Part shown: one piece after another, positions 46,944-56,807 of the stretch | How the letters are laid out: each line of letters starts with the position of its first letter | Position numbering within the stretch: the first letter of the stretch is position 1 | DNA from: JACVRW01 sp963757815 | GTDB lineage: Bacteria; Actinomycetota; Thermoleophilia; Solirubrobacterales; Thermoleophilaceae | Direction of reading: 5' to 3' | DNA length: 64,000 bases | NCBI GenBank assembly: GCA_963757815.1 | Contig: CAVWSN010000035.1 | Coordinates: 62,001 to 126,000 of the forward strand | Notes under the pieces: model-generated | Told to the model about the DNA's origin: nothing | Databases searched by the model: none | What the model saw: the letters and a program-made list of their open reading frames with translations, nothing else | Position numbers and translations under genes: made by a program

Positions 46944-47516
46944 GTGAGGGTGATGCTCGTCTGCACGCTGGCCGCGGCGGCGGTCGCAGGCGGCCTCGCG
47001 CTGGGCAACGAGCGCGACTACCGGGCGCGCGCCTTCGTCATCCAGGTCCCTTCCGACCTCGGCGGCGACACGGGGGTCGAGCTCGCCCGGGACGAGCGTG
47101 TCCTGCGCCACGCGGTCGTGCTGTCCGGGGTCGGACAAACAACACCCGCCTGGCTCCGCCGCCACTCCACCGCCGAGCTCACCTCCCGGCTCGACCTCGC
47201 GTTCACGGTCGAGGCACCCGACGCCGAGACCGCCACGGCACTCGCGACCGGCTACGCCAAGGCCTTCCGGCGCGCGATCCCGGACGACCGCGGCCTGCCC
47301 GTGCGCGGCCGCGGAGCGGGGGAGGCCCAACCCGAGCTCGGCCCGCTCGGCTGGTCCGCCCTCGGCGGCCTGGCCGGGCTCGCGCTGGGCGCGGCTCTCG
47401 CCCTCATCCACAACGGCCTTCGGAACGGATCCGCGCGAGCACCTCGTCCCGCTTCTGGCCGTGTGCTCCTCCGACCTGACCGACTCAGGTTGAGCCGCAG
47501 CGGCGGCCGCGTGTAG
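46944..47516 (+). CDS. small Wzz-like/polysaccharide co-polymerase-like membrane protein
   Basis: A protein of up to 190 residues from GTG 46944. A first membrane helix lies at the N-terminus (VMLVCTLAAAAVAGGLALGN), then an extracytoplasmic region (YRARAFVIQVPSDLGGDTGV; AFTVEAPDAETATALATGYA), then a second helix (LGWSALGGLAGLALGAALAL) near residues 130-155. This is the Wzz topology in shortened form. The final 30 residues, after LIHNG, come from a stretch that matches the reverse complement of the phosphomannomutase 3' end. They are therefore unlikely to be the original C-terminus. A membrane role in polysaccharide export is inferred from topology. Confidence 0.6.
   Translation: MRVMLVCTLAAAAVAGGLALGNERDYRARAFVIQVPSDLGGDTGVELARDERVLRHAVVLSGVGQTTPAWLRRHSTAELTSRLDLAFTVEAPDAETATALATGYAKAFRRAIPDDRGLPVRGRGAGEAQPELGPLGWSALGGLAGLALGAALALIHNGLRNGSARAPRPASGRVLLRPDRLRLSRSGGRV
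47422..47512 (-). pseudogene. fragment duplicating the 3' end of the phosphomannomutase gene
   Basis: About 90 bases here match 55389-55484 at roughly 88 percent by eye, with a few substitutions and small indels. The shared core includes GCGCGAGCACCTCGTCCCGC and GTGCTCCTCCGACCT. Read on the minus strand it gives LRLNL, SVRSEEH and a truncated RDEVL-like end, as in the intact enzyme's C-terminus. No other part of that gene is recognisable nearby, so this is a remnant of a second copy or a rearrangement junction. Confidence 0.7.
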
Positions 47517-47973
47517 CCGGGCGCGGCGGGCCGACCTGCCGAAGAGGCGCCGGATCGTCGCGGCGTGGATCTCGCTGCGGGATCGCGGTCAGGGCGCTGC
47601 CGAAGTCGCCGGGCCACTTACTTCGCGGGCATCCCCGACTGCGCGAAAAGTGCCGGGGGTGAGGACCGTTATCTGGTGAGGAGACCGGTTCCGCCCCCGA
47701 TCGCCGGTCCTGACCGCCCTGACGCTCTCGGCAACACGCAGGCCGAACAGCAGGTCACCCGTCCACCGCCCAGAGGTCGAGGGTTGGCTGAAGAACTCGT
47801 AGCCAGCCGGACTCGAGGTGAGTCATGTCGCGCCAACGAGGGGCTGGATGCCTCCGATCAGGCGGTCGCCGTGAAGCCCTTGCCGCTGACCCGAAGAGGT
47901 CTTTCTGCTTACCCCCTCGATCTGCCTGTCGCTACCGCAAGTAGAACGACGTCCCCGACGTTGGGTAGAACAA
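47517..47973. other. 457-base intergenic region, no gene recognised
   Basis: It lies between the Wzz-like gene (with the phosphomannomutase fragment at its end) and the PKD protein. No frame has a ribosome binding site plus protein-like composition. The last 60 bases before ATG 47974 are lower in GC and probably include the promoter. Remnants of a deleted phosphomannomutase copy were looked for beyond 47512 and not seen. Confidence 0.4.
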
Positions 47974-49074
47974 ATGTTGACCAGGCGCATCAGGCTGCTG
48001 CTCACGGCCTGCCTGCTGACTGTCGGCGCGGTGGTGTCACCGCTTGGAGCGAGAGCGTCGCCCTCGCGCGCCCCACCGCCGACTTCGATTGGGCGCCGAA
48101 GCCGGTGGTTGCCGGCACGCCGGTGACATTCACGTCCACTTCGACGCCGTTCCATGAGCCTTATACGCCCATCACGAGGGCTGAGTGGACGATTCAAGGT
48201 GCAGGGACCTTTACCGGCAACCAGGTAACCGTCACCGCCCCCGCGGCCGGCCCGTGGACGGTTCGGCTCCATGTCTGGGACCGCATCGGCGAAGACGGCG
48301 AGGTGACAAAGGTGATCAATGTCCAACCGGCCGCCGCCGCCTCCACCGCCGCCACCGCCACCGCCACCGCCGCCTCCGCCTCCACCGCCCGCGAATCAAC
48401 CTCCCACTCCAGCCCTTGCGGTTCTTCCTGCGTCCCCGCTCGTCGGGGAGGAGGTGACCTTGTCTCCTACTCGGAGGACGCGGACGGCCGCATCAGCGAG
48501 CACGCCTGGGACCTGAACGGCGACGGAACGTTCGATGAGGTCGGAGCGCGTCGCTACGCGCAAGTTCTCAACGGCGGGCGACAGGCAGGTGACCCTGCGC
48601 GTCACGGACGACAAGGGCGCGTCCGCCACCGTGTCGCGCACGCTACAGGTGCGACAGCCGCTCGCCGCAAGCGCTCCCGCCCCTTCCCCGCCCAAAGCCG
48701 CTCCTCCACCGACACCGAGGCTGCTTAGCCCGTTCCCGGTCGTGCGGCTGATCGGCAGCATTGTGTCGGGAGAGACGATCGTTCGGATGCTGTTGGTTCG
48801 TGCGCCTGCCGGCGCGCTGGTCCTCGTCCGCTGCACGGGGCGCGAGCTGCCCAGTCAGCCGTGTGAAGAAGGTCGCGGGCAAGGCGCGTCTTCGGTTCCG
48901 GCGCCCTCGAGCGTCAGCTGGGCCCAGGCGTGGTCCTCGAGGTATTCGTCCGCCGTGGCGACCGGATCGGCAAGTACACCCGTTTCGAGATCCGGCAGAA
49001 CCGCATTCCCCAAGCGAACCGATGCGTGTCTGCGGCCGGGCACGATCAAGAGGGTCGCGTGCCCGGCCCGTTGA
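47974..49074 (+). CDS. secreted PKD-domain protein with poly-proline linker (frameshifted)
   Basis: ATG 47974 starts a signal peptide (TRRIRLLLTACLLTVGAVVS). After a frame switch near 48050 comes a PKD-like domain (ADFDWAPKPVVAGTPVTFTS; TVRLHVWDRIGEDGEVTKVI). Next is a run of about 20 prolines, then a second PKD domain (EDADGRISEHAWDLNGDGTF; RQVTLRVTDDKGASATVSRT). The C-terminal domain has paired cysteines and ends ACLRPGTIKRVACPAR, a pattern I know from secreted proteins of related actinobacteria. Further switches lie near 48320, 48470, 48555 and 48890. Probably a cell-surface adhesion or matrix protein; no catalytic site was seen. Confidence 0.65.
48318..48402 (+). repeat. CCN repeat encoding poly-proline
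   Basis: A low-complexity run of CCG/CCA/CCT triplets encodes about 20 consecutive prolines between two PKD domains in the frame with NRPPPP at its start. In one neighbouring frame it reads as alternating Ala/Thr. Such tracts slip easily, which may explain the frame changes near by. Confidence 0.8.
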
Positions 49075-49125
49075 TCCTCCAGCGCGCTCGGCTGTCGCGC
49101 TGAGCGCGCGGCCAGCTGTCGGCCC

Positions 49126-51361
49126 ATGCCTCTGCGCTGCGCGGCGCTTCTCGGCGCGCTGGCTCTGACGGTCTTCACCGACTCGGCGTGGGCCCAGACG
49201 GACCCGTGCGCAGCGCCGGCGAACGAGATCGTTGCCGAGAACTGCAGGCCTGGTGATCCGGCAAGCGAGTGGGATATCAACGGGGCCGGCGACTCGAGCA
49301 TCCAGGGCTTCGCCACGGACATCAGCGTCGATCAGGGCCAAGCCGTCCAGTTCAAGGTGGACACTACGGCCGCCTACCGCGTCGACATCTACCGAATGGG
49401 TTGGTACGGCGGGGACGGGGCGCGGCTGGTAGCGACCGTCCCGTCCTCCGCAACGATTCCGCAGAGCCAGCCCGAATGTCTCACCGACGACGCGACCGGC
49501 CTGATCGAGTGCGGCAACTGGGCCGCCTCAGCATTCTGGAATGTGCCGGGCACCGCGGTCTCCGGGCATCTACTTCGCCCGGCTCGTGCGCGAGGACACG
49601 GGCGGCGCGAGCCACGTCCCCTTCATTGTCCGCGACGATGACGGTCGGTCCGATCTTCTCTTCCAGACCTCGGACACCACCTGGCAGGCCTACAACCGAT
49701 ACGGCGGCAACAGCCTCTACACGGGCTCGCCGGCGGGGCGGGCCTACAAGGTCAGCTACAACCGGCCGTTCACCACGCGCCAGTACGCCGCCGAGGACTG
49801 GGTCTTCAACGCCGAATACCCGATGGTCCGCTGGCTGGAGCGCAACGGCTACGACGTCTCGTACTTCACGGACGTCGACAGCGACCGTCTCGGCGCCGAG
49901 ATCCGCGAGCACAGGGCCTTCCTGTCGGTAGGCCACGACGAGTACTGGTCGGGCGCCCAGCGCGCGAACGTCGAGGCGGCGCGCGACGCCGGAGTGAACC
50001 TGGCGTTCTTCAGCGGGAACGAGGTCTTCTGGAAGACGCGCTGGGAGAACGGGCACCGCACGCTCGTCTCGTACAAGGAGACCCACGCGAACGCCAAGAT
50101 CGACCCCACTCCTGTCTGGACCGGCACCTGGCGCGACCCGCGGTTCAGTCCCCCGGCCGACGGCGGCCGGCCCGAGAACGCGCTCACGGGAACGATCTTC
50201 AGCGTCAACTCCGGCAACCGTGCCCTCCAGGTGCCGGCTGCCGAGGGCCGGCTCCGGCTCTGGCGCAACGCCGGCCTGCCGCCGACTGCGACGGCGACAC
50301 TGGCGGCCGACACGGTCGGCTATGAGTGGGATGAGGACCTCGACAACGGTGCGCGGCCGCCGGGGCTGGTGCGCTTGTCCGCCACAACGGCTTCCGGTGT
50401 GGAGAAACTGCTCGACTTCGGCTCGACCTACGGAATTGGCACTGCCACGCACCGACTCACGCTGTACCGCGAAGCGAACGGCGGCGGTCCGGACGCGCTC
50501 GTGTTCGGCGCGGGAACGGTGCAGTGGTCCTGGGGGCTCGACGGCGAGCATGACAACGGCGGATCGACCCCAAGCGTCGCGATGCAGCAGGCCACGGTCA
50601 ACCTGTTCGCGGACATGGTCCTCCAGCCGGCGACGCTGCAGGCCGGCCTGACGCCGGCGGGCGCTTCGACCGATACGACCCCGGCCAGCTCGGCGCCCAA
50701 CACGCCGACCCGGATCGTCACCCCGGGCACTCCGGTGACCGTCAGCGGCACCGCCGCCGACACCGGAGGCGGGCGAGTCGGCGGCGTCGAGGTCTCCGTG
50801 GACGGCGGTATGACCTGGCACCCCGCCACGGGACTGGAGAGCTGGAGCTATACGTGGACGCCGACCGTCGGCGGCCATGTCACGGTCCGCAGCCGCGCTG
50901 TCGACGACAGCGGGAACCTCGAGGGCCGGGACGGCGGTGGCTCCTCGGGCGGTGTAGTGCCGCCGGGCACGCCGCCGGCGGGCGGGACGTCGCCGCCCGC
51001 CACAGGGCCGGGAACGCCGGCCGCGGACCAGGTGGCGCCGCGGGTTCGGGTGCGCCCGCGCCGCGTGCGCGCCTCGAGACGGGGCGTGGTCAAGTTGCGG
51101 GTGACCTGTTCTGCCGGCGAAGGGATGTGCAGCGTCGATCTACAGCTGCGTCGGGCCGGCACCATTGTGGCGCGCAAGACGCTAGAGGTGGGGGGCGGGA
51201 GCACCAGGGAGGTATCCCTGCGACTGACGCCTAGCGCCCGGCGCCGCCTGCTGCGTTCGGGCTCCCTGAGCGTCGTCGCCCTAGCCGCCGCCCGGGACCT
51301 GGCAGCCAACCGTGGCACGACCCGCACCCGCATCCGCATCCTGGCGCCAAGGAGGGCATGA
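49126..51361 (+). CDS. secreted protein resembling N,N-dimethylformamidase beta-subunit, with C-terminal Ig-like module (one frameshift)
   Basis: About 745 residues. A signal peptide (MPLRCAALLGALALTVFTDS) is followed by an N-terminal beta-sandwich (QAVQFKVDTTAAYRVDIYRM GWYGGDGARL). The large domain matches the DMFase large-subunit family: DLLFQTSDTTWQAYNRYGGN, YNRPFTTRQYAAEDWVFNAE, NGYDVSYFTDVDSDRLGAEI, RAFLSVGHDEYWSGAQRANV and LAFFSGNEVFWKTRWE. Next are an Ig-like domain (GGVEVSVDGGMTWHPATG), a Gly/Pro linker and a final Arg-rich Ig-like module (VRVRPRRVRASRRGVVKLRV) shared with the next two proteins. A frame switch lies near 49560. The real substrate outside the cell is probably not dimethylformamide; a carbohydrate or amide role is open. 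Confidence 0.78.
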
Positions 51362-51362
51362 G

Positions 51363-53618
51363 GTGACGCGTCGCTTCGCAACGCTCGCCGTGATCCTCCT
51401 GACGACTGCCGCTGTCGCTAGCTCGGCAGGCACCGCCACCGCGTTCCCTCCGGGCGAGGGCCCCGGCGGTCCGATTCTCGTCGTCAGCAACGGAGACCCC
51501 TTCAGTCGCTACTACGCCGAGATGCTCACGGCGGAGGGCCTGAATGCGTTCGAGGTTCGGGACATCAGTCAGGTCTCCGACGCGACGCTGAGCGGCTACA
51601 GCGTGGTGATTCTGGCGCCGACCGCCCTGACCGCGTCCCAGACATCGAGCCTGTCCATCTGGGTCCAGAGCGGCGGCAACCTGATCGCTATCCGGCCCGG
51701 CGGCGCGCTCGCAGGGCTGCTCGGGCTTGGGAGCGACACGGGCGACCTCGACAACGGCTACGTCAGGGTCAACACGGGGTCCGGCCCCGGCGCGGGCATC
51801 ACAGCAGACACCATGCAGTTCCACGACCGGGCGGACCGCTGGTCGCTGGCCGGCGCCACGAGCGTGGCCGACCTCTACGGCAGCCCGACGACGGCCACGA
51901 CGAACCCCGCCGTGACACTCCGAAGCGTGGGCTCGGCCGGCGGGCAGGCCGCCGCGTTCACCTACGACCTCGCCCGCTCGATCGTGCAGACGCGCCAGGG
52001 CAACCCGGCGTGGGCGGGCCAGAAGCGTGACGGTCAGATCCCGCCGATCCGGTCCGACGACCTGTTCTTCGGGGCAACGCCCGGCGACATGCAGCCCGAC
52101 TGGGTCAACCTCAACAAGGTCGCGATCCCGCAGGCCGACGAGCAGCAGCGGCTGCTGGCGAACCTCGTCACGCAGATGAGCGCCGACCGCATGCCGATGC
52201 CGCGCTTCTGGTACTTCCCGCGCGGCGAGCGGGCGGTCGTGGTCATGACGGGCGACGACCACACGGCCGCTGGAACGGAGGAGCACTTCAATCGCTTCCT
52301 CGAGCTCAGCCCGGCCGGCTGCTCGGTCGCCGACTGGGACTGCGTGCGCTCAACGTCGTACGTCTACACGCTCAACGACATGACCGACGCCCAGGTGGCG
52401 GCCTACCAGGCGCAGGGCTTCGAGATCGCCCTGCATCTCGATACCGGTTGCGCCGACTTCACCGAGGACTCGCTGCGCGCGGACTGGCAGGCCCAGCGAC
52501 CCGATTTCCTGGCCAGGTGGGCGGGGGTAGTTGAGGCGCCGCGCACCAACCGCACCCACTGCATCGCCTGGAGCGACTGGGCCAGCGAGCCAAAGGTGGG
52601 CCATGAGTTCGGGATCCGGCTGGACACGAACTACTACTACTGGCCCGGCAGCTGGGTGCAGAACCGATCCGGGATGTTCACCGGCTCCGGCATCCCGATG
52701 CGCTTTGCGGATCTCGACGGATCGCTGATCGACGTCTACCAGGCGACGACGCAGCTGACCGACGAGTCGGAGATCAACATCCCGGCGCACATCGCGGCAT
52801 TGCTCGACCGCGCCCTCGGCCCGCAGGGTTACTACGGCGCCTTCACCGCGAACATGCACAGCGACCGGCCCGTCACGCTGGGCGCCAACGCGATCGTGGC
52901 CGCCGCTCAGGCGCGCGGGGTGCCCGTGGTCTCAGCGGAGCAACTGCTCGAGTGGGTCGAGGGCCGCAACAACTCTTCTTTCGCCGGACTCAGCTTCGAC
53001 GGAAGCCGCCTGCGCTTCACGCTCAACCAGGCCGCCGGCGCCCGCGGCCTCGAGGCGATGGTTCCGGCGTCGCGGCCAGCGGGCGGCTGTCCGGCGCTGA
53101 CCCGCGACGGCGTCCCCGTCCCGACGGCATCGCGCGTGGTCAAGGGGATCGAGTACCTGGTCTTCGCGGCCGCGCCGGGCGCCTACGTCGCAAACTATCC
53201 GTCCGGAGGCGCGACGGGCGGCGGGGGGACGGCGCCGCCCGTGGGCGGAACGGTCCCGCCCCCGGGCGGGGCGACGGCGGAAGACCGGCTGGCCCCACGG
53301 GTGCGAGTGCGCCCCCGGCGCGTGCGCGCCTCGCGCCGCGGACTGATCAAGCTGACGGTGAGCTGCCCGCGTAGCGAGCTGCATTGCCGCATCGATCTGC
53401 GGGTGCGCCGCCCCAACGTGACGGTGGCTCGCAAGGAATTCGAAGTGGCGGGGGGCAAGACCCGGCGGGTGTCGCTGCGCCTTAACCGAGGCACACGGCG
53501 CCGGCTGTCGCGCTCAGGCTCGCTGCGGGCGATGGCGCTGGCGACGGCCCGCGACGCCGCCGGCAACCGGGCCACGACCCGCACCCCCATCCGCCTACTG
53601 GCACCCAAGAGGAGATGA
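51363..53618 (+). CDS. secreted polysaccharide-deacetylase-like protein with GATase-like N-terminus and Ig-like C-terminus
   Basis: An intact protein of 751 residues from GTG 51363, two bases after the preceding stop. A signal peptide (RRFATLAVILLTTAAVASSA) is followed by a GATase1/ThuA-like Rossmann domain (ILVVSNGDPFSRYYAEMLTA; VVILAPTALTASQTSSLSIW). The NodB-like domain starts at RAVVVMTGDDHTAAGTEEHF. Its DDH matches the Asp-Asp of the deacetylase TFDDG motif. EIALHLDTGCADFTE and RTHCIAWSDW could supply the metal His residues. A C-terminal domain follows, then a Gly/Pro linker and the Arg-rich Ig-like module with two Cys (LTVSCPRSELHCRIDLRVRR). It probably removes acyl groups from an extracellular polysaccharide. 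Confidence 0.78.
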   Translation: MTRRFATLAVILLTTAAVASSAGTATAFPPGEGPGGPILVVSNGDPFSRYYAEMLTAEGLNAFEVRDISQVSDATLSGYSVVILAPTALTASQTSSLSIWVQSGGNLIAIRPGGALAGLLGLGSDTGDLDNGYVRVNTGSGPGAGITADTMQFHDRADRWSLAGATSVADLYGSPTTATTNPAVTLRSVGSAGGQAAAFTYDLARSIVQTRQGNPAWAGQKRDGQIPPIRSDDLFFGATPGDMQPDWVNLNKVAIPQADEQQRLLANLVTQMSADRMPMPRFWYFPRGERAVVVMTGDDHTAAGTEEHFNRFLELSPAGCSVADWDCVRSTSYVYTLNDMTDAQVAAYQAQGFEIALHLDTGCADFTEDSLRADWQAQRPDFLARWAGVVEAPRTNRTHCIAWSDWASEPKVGHEFGIRLDTNYYYWPGSWVQNRSGMFTGSGIPMRFADLDGSLIDVYQATTQLTDESEINIPAHIAALLDRALGPQGYYGAFTANMHSDRPVTLGANAIVAAAQARGVPVVSAEQLLEWVEGRNNSSFAGLSFDGSRLRFTLNQAAGARGLEAMVPASRPAGGCPALTRDGVPVPTASRVVKGIEYLVFAAAPGAYVANYPSGGATGGGGTAPPVGGTVPPPGGATAEDRLAPRVRVRPRRVRASRRGLIKLTVSCPRSELHCRIDLRVRRPNVTVARKEFEVAGGKTRRVSLRLNRGTRRRLSRSGSLRAMALATARDAAGNRATTRTPIRLLAPKRR

Positions 53619-53680
53619 CGTTGCAAGGACTCGCAGCAGGAGCACGTGGAAAACCCCGAGTAACAGGGAGGGACTCGGCC

Positions 53681-55323
53681 TTGAGCCAAACACGTTTCAT
53701 AAAGAGATTGACCATGGCCCTGGTGGCCATGATCGTCGCCGTCGGATGGACAGGGGCGGCGACAGCAGGTGCACAGACTCAGCAGGACACTGACTTCAGC
53801 GGAGGGACCCCGACGCGAACACGGAGGTGGTCCCGCCGGGTGACTTGGCGCTAAGTCCGGTCTTCGATATCTCCGAGGAGTTCGACGGGACCGACGTTGC
53901 CCACAGGGTGGGAAATGACGCCCTGGGCCACGGGAGGAACGGCCACCGTTGCCGGCGGCGTCGCTCACCGTCGACGGGGCGCGCGCGAATCCGACGACGT
54001 TCTACGATCCTGGCCGCTCGCTCGACTTCGCCGCCACGTTCACGGCGGACCCGTTCCAGCATGTTGGCTTCGGAGTAGCGTTCGAGAATCCGCCATGGGC
54101 GATGTTCAGCACGGGCGGGGGTGCGCTCGCCGTGGGGCTCTACGCGCGGACCGCCGCGCCCGGGTGGCGCACCGGCGGAAAACACGCCAATCCCGGGCAT
54201 CGATCCGCTGGTCGAGCACGACTACAGCATCGAGTGGACCCCGACCGAGGTCCGCTACTTCGTCGACGGCAACTTGGTAGCCACGCATGCCATTGCGATA
54301 ACTGCACAGATGCGGCCGATCGCGAGCGATTTCAACGTCGGCGGCGGCAGCGTCGAGGTGGCGTACGTCGACCTCTACCCGACGCTCCATTCGTGTATCC
54401 GACCTCCGGCACGTTCACGTCGCGCGTCTTCGACGCCGGCGACAGCCGCGCGACCTGGAGGACCCTGACCGCCGTGCTGGATACACCGCCCGGCACCGGC
54501 GTGAGCTTCGAGGCCCGCACCGGAAGCACCCCGACCCCGGATGCATCGTGGACCGGCTTTTCAGCCGGTCGGTCCTGGTGGCGCAGATTTCAGGGCCGCT
54601 CGGGCGGCGCTACCTCCAGTACCGGGCGACGCTGACCACGACGGACACCAGCCTCACGCCGTTCGTGGACAGCGTCACCTTGGGCTACGAGGTCGACACC
54701 ACGGCACCCACGACGACCATCGGAGACGTGACGGTGAGCGGCACGACCGCCCGGGTCACGTTCTCGAGCGAGGCCGGGGCCAGGTTCGAGTGCAGCCTCG
54801 ACAACGGGCCGTTCCAGGCCTGCACGAGTCCGAGGGAGTACACGGGCCTCTCGGCCAGGCACGCACGTGGTGAGGGTGCGGGCGATCGACCAGGTCGGCA
54901 ATGTGGGGCCGGCCGCAGAGAGGAGCTTTGTCATCTCCTCGCCGCCAGGTCCGCCGCCACGCCGCCCCGAACGGCGACAACACCGCTCCGAAGGTGCGGC
55001 CCAAGCCAAAGTCCGTGAGCGTATCCAGCAGGGGCAGGTTCACCGTCAGACTGCGCTGCCCGAGCAACGAGACGCGCTGCTTCATCATGCTCAGGGTCCG
55101 CTATCGAGGCGAGACGATTGCCAGCAAGCGAGTGATCGTGCGGGGTGGGCGCACGGCGAGCGGTCAGCCTCCGCCTCAAGCCGTTCGCCCGCGCTGCGCT
55201 GCAGACCCGCCGGCGGTTGAGGGTGTTTGCGGTCACGACCGCTCGGGACCCGTCCGGCAACCGCGCCCTGACGCGCACGCCGATGACGCTGCGAGCCGCT
55301 GGGCTCAGCGGCGAGCGGCATGA
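53681..55323 (+). CDS. secreted concanavalin/LamG-like protein with Ig-like C-terminus (many frameshifts)
   Basis: The TTG start at 53681 is eight bases after GGGAGGG, and a signal peptide follows (LTMALVAMIVAVGWTGAATA). Joined frames read VAHRVGNDALGHG, LTVDGARANPTTFYDPGRSL, DFAATFTADPFQHVGFGVAF and HDYSIEWTPTEVRYFVDGNL. Together these give a concanavalin-like jelly-roll as in GH16-type or LamG binding domains. Then follow FTSRVFDAGDSRATWRTLTA, TSLTPFVDSVTLGYEVDTTA, FECSLDNGPFQACTSPREY and the Arg-rich Ig-like module (TVRLRCPSNETRCFIMLRVR) shared with the two preceding genes. At least seven frame changes are needed. Rebuilt length is about 545 residues. Probably a carbohydrate-binding surface protein. 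Confidence 0.6.
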
Positions 55324-55391
55324 GTCGGGAGTGACGTCGCGGCGGGCAGGACCCGCCGCGACGTCGCTTCCTTCAGCCGACGTGGCCGGCC

Positions 55392-56762
55392 TCAGGAACG
55401 GATCAGCGCGAGCACCTCGTCCCGCTTCTCGCGCATGTGCTCCTCCGACCTCACCGACTCCAGGTTGAGCCGCAGCAGCGGCTCTGTGTTCGAGGGCCGC
55501 ACGTTGAAGTGCCAGTCGTCGTAGTCGACCGAGATGCCGTCGAGCTCACCGATCTCCCCGTCGGAGTACGTCGATGCGATCTCCCGCATCTTGCCCTCCT
55601 GGTCGGAGACCTCGGAGTTGATCTCGCCGGAGATGAAGTAAGACGCACGCAGCGGGGCCAGCAGCTCGCTCAACCGGCGAACCCTCGACCGAGAGCAGCT
55701 CGAGCATCAAGCAGCGCCGGCAGCGTCCCCGAGTCGGCGCAGTAGAAGTCGCGGAAGTAGTAGTGCCCCGACACCTCGCCGCCGAACGCGGCGCCCGTAT
55801 CACGCATGCGCGTCTTGAAGAAGGCGTGACCCACCCGGTTGACCAGAGCGGTCCCGCCAAGCTTCGTGACGACGTCCCGAACCGCCCGCGACGCCCGCAC
55901 GTCGTAGAGGATCGTGGCGCCCGGCTCCTTGCGCAGGATCGACTTCGCGAGCAGCGCAGTCAAGAAATCGCCGGCCGCGAACTCGCCGCGTGTCGTCGAT
56001 GAAGAAGCAGCGGTCGGCGTCGCCGTCCCAGGCGATGCCGAGGTCGGCGCCTGTCTCGCGGACCTTGTCGATGATGAAGCGGCGGTTCTCCTCGAGCAGC
56101 GGGTTCGGCTCGTGGTCGGGGAACTCGCCGTCCGGCTCCCAGTAGGTGGCCACCTGCTCGATCGGAAACGTGTCGAGCAGCGGTCCGACCATCGGTCCGG
56201 CCATGCCGTTGCCGCCGTCGAGCACGACCTTCGAGGGCTTGATCGAGCCGGCGTCGATGTAGCCGAGCGCGGCCGCGCGGAACTCCTCGGCGACGTCCTC
56301 GGTCGCGATCTCTCCGGGCGTAGGCGACGCCGGACCCGGCTCCCCGCTGGTCACGATTTCGCGCAGCTCCCCGATGCCGGAGTCGCCAGACAGCGCAATA
56401 GCGCCGCGCTTGACGAGTTTGGCCCCTGTGTAGGCCGGGGGGTTGTGCGACGCCGTGCACATCAGCCCGCCGTCGAGCTCCCGCGAGCCGACGGTCCAAT
56501 AGAGCATCTCCGTGCCCACCATCCCGATGTCGAGCACGTCCGCGCCCTCGTCCGAGATCCCGCGCGCGTAGGCCGCCGCCATCGCGGGCGCCGACAGCCG
56601 CATGTCGCGGCCGAGAGCCACGCGCAGCTCGTCCACGGGCACGTCCTGCAAAGCCGACAGGACCCGCGCGAAGCCGCGCCCGAGGCGGTAGGCGAGCTCC
56701 TCGTCTATCTGGTCGGGGTAGATGCCCCGCAGGTCGTAGGCCTTGAAGATCGACTCGTCCAT
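55392..56762 (-). CDS. manB: phosphomannomutase/phosphoglucomutase (frameshifted)
   Basis: Interconverts hexose 6- and 1-phosphates, feeding nucleotide-sugar synthesis. ATG 56762 gives MDESIFKAYDLRGIYPDQID. The phosphoserine loop is MCTASHNPPAYTGAKLVKRG, the metal-binding loop GIAWDGDADRCFFIDD, and the sugar-binding loop GGEVSGHYYFRDFYCADSG. The C-terminal phosphate-binding loop is NVRPSNTEPLLRLNLESV, ending REKRDEVLALIRS. Frames switch near 55990 and 55685. Rebuilt length is about 457 residues, standard for the alpha-D-phosphohexomutase family. A fragment of its 3' end recurs at 47.42-47.51 kb. It is the only phosphohexomutase in the window and probably serves the polysaccharide genes. Confidence 0.92.
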
Positions 56763-56807
56763 CGACGGCGCGGAGACTAGCCGGACTCGCGCGCCCGGCG
56801 CGGCCCC

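Noticed and set aside
48318..48402. Possible CRISPR or minisatellite array
   Set aside because: The repeat is a plain CCN triplet run coding for prolines between two PKD domains, with no spacers.
47974..49074. Alternative C-terminus reading LEVFVRRGDRIGKYTRFEIR
   Set aside because: This frame fits upstream, but the paired-Cys ending CLRPGTIKRVACPAR in the neighbouring frame matches the usual end of such secreted proteins, so an indel near 49015 is assumed.
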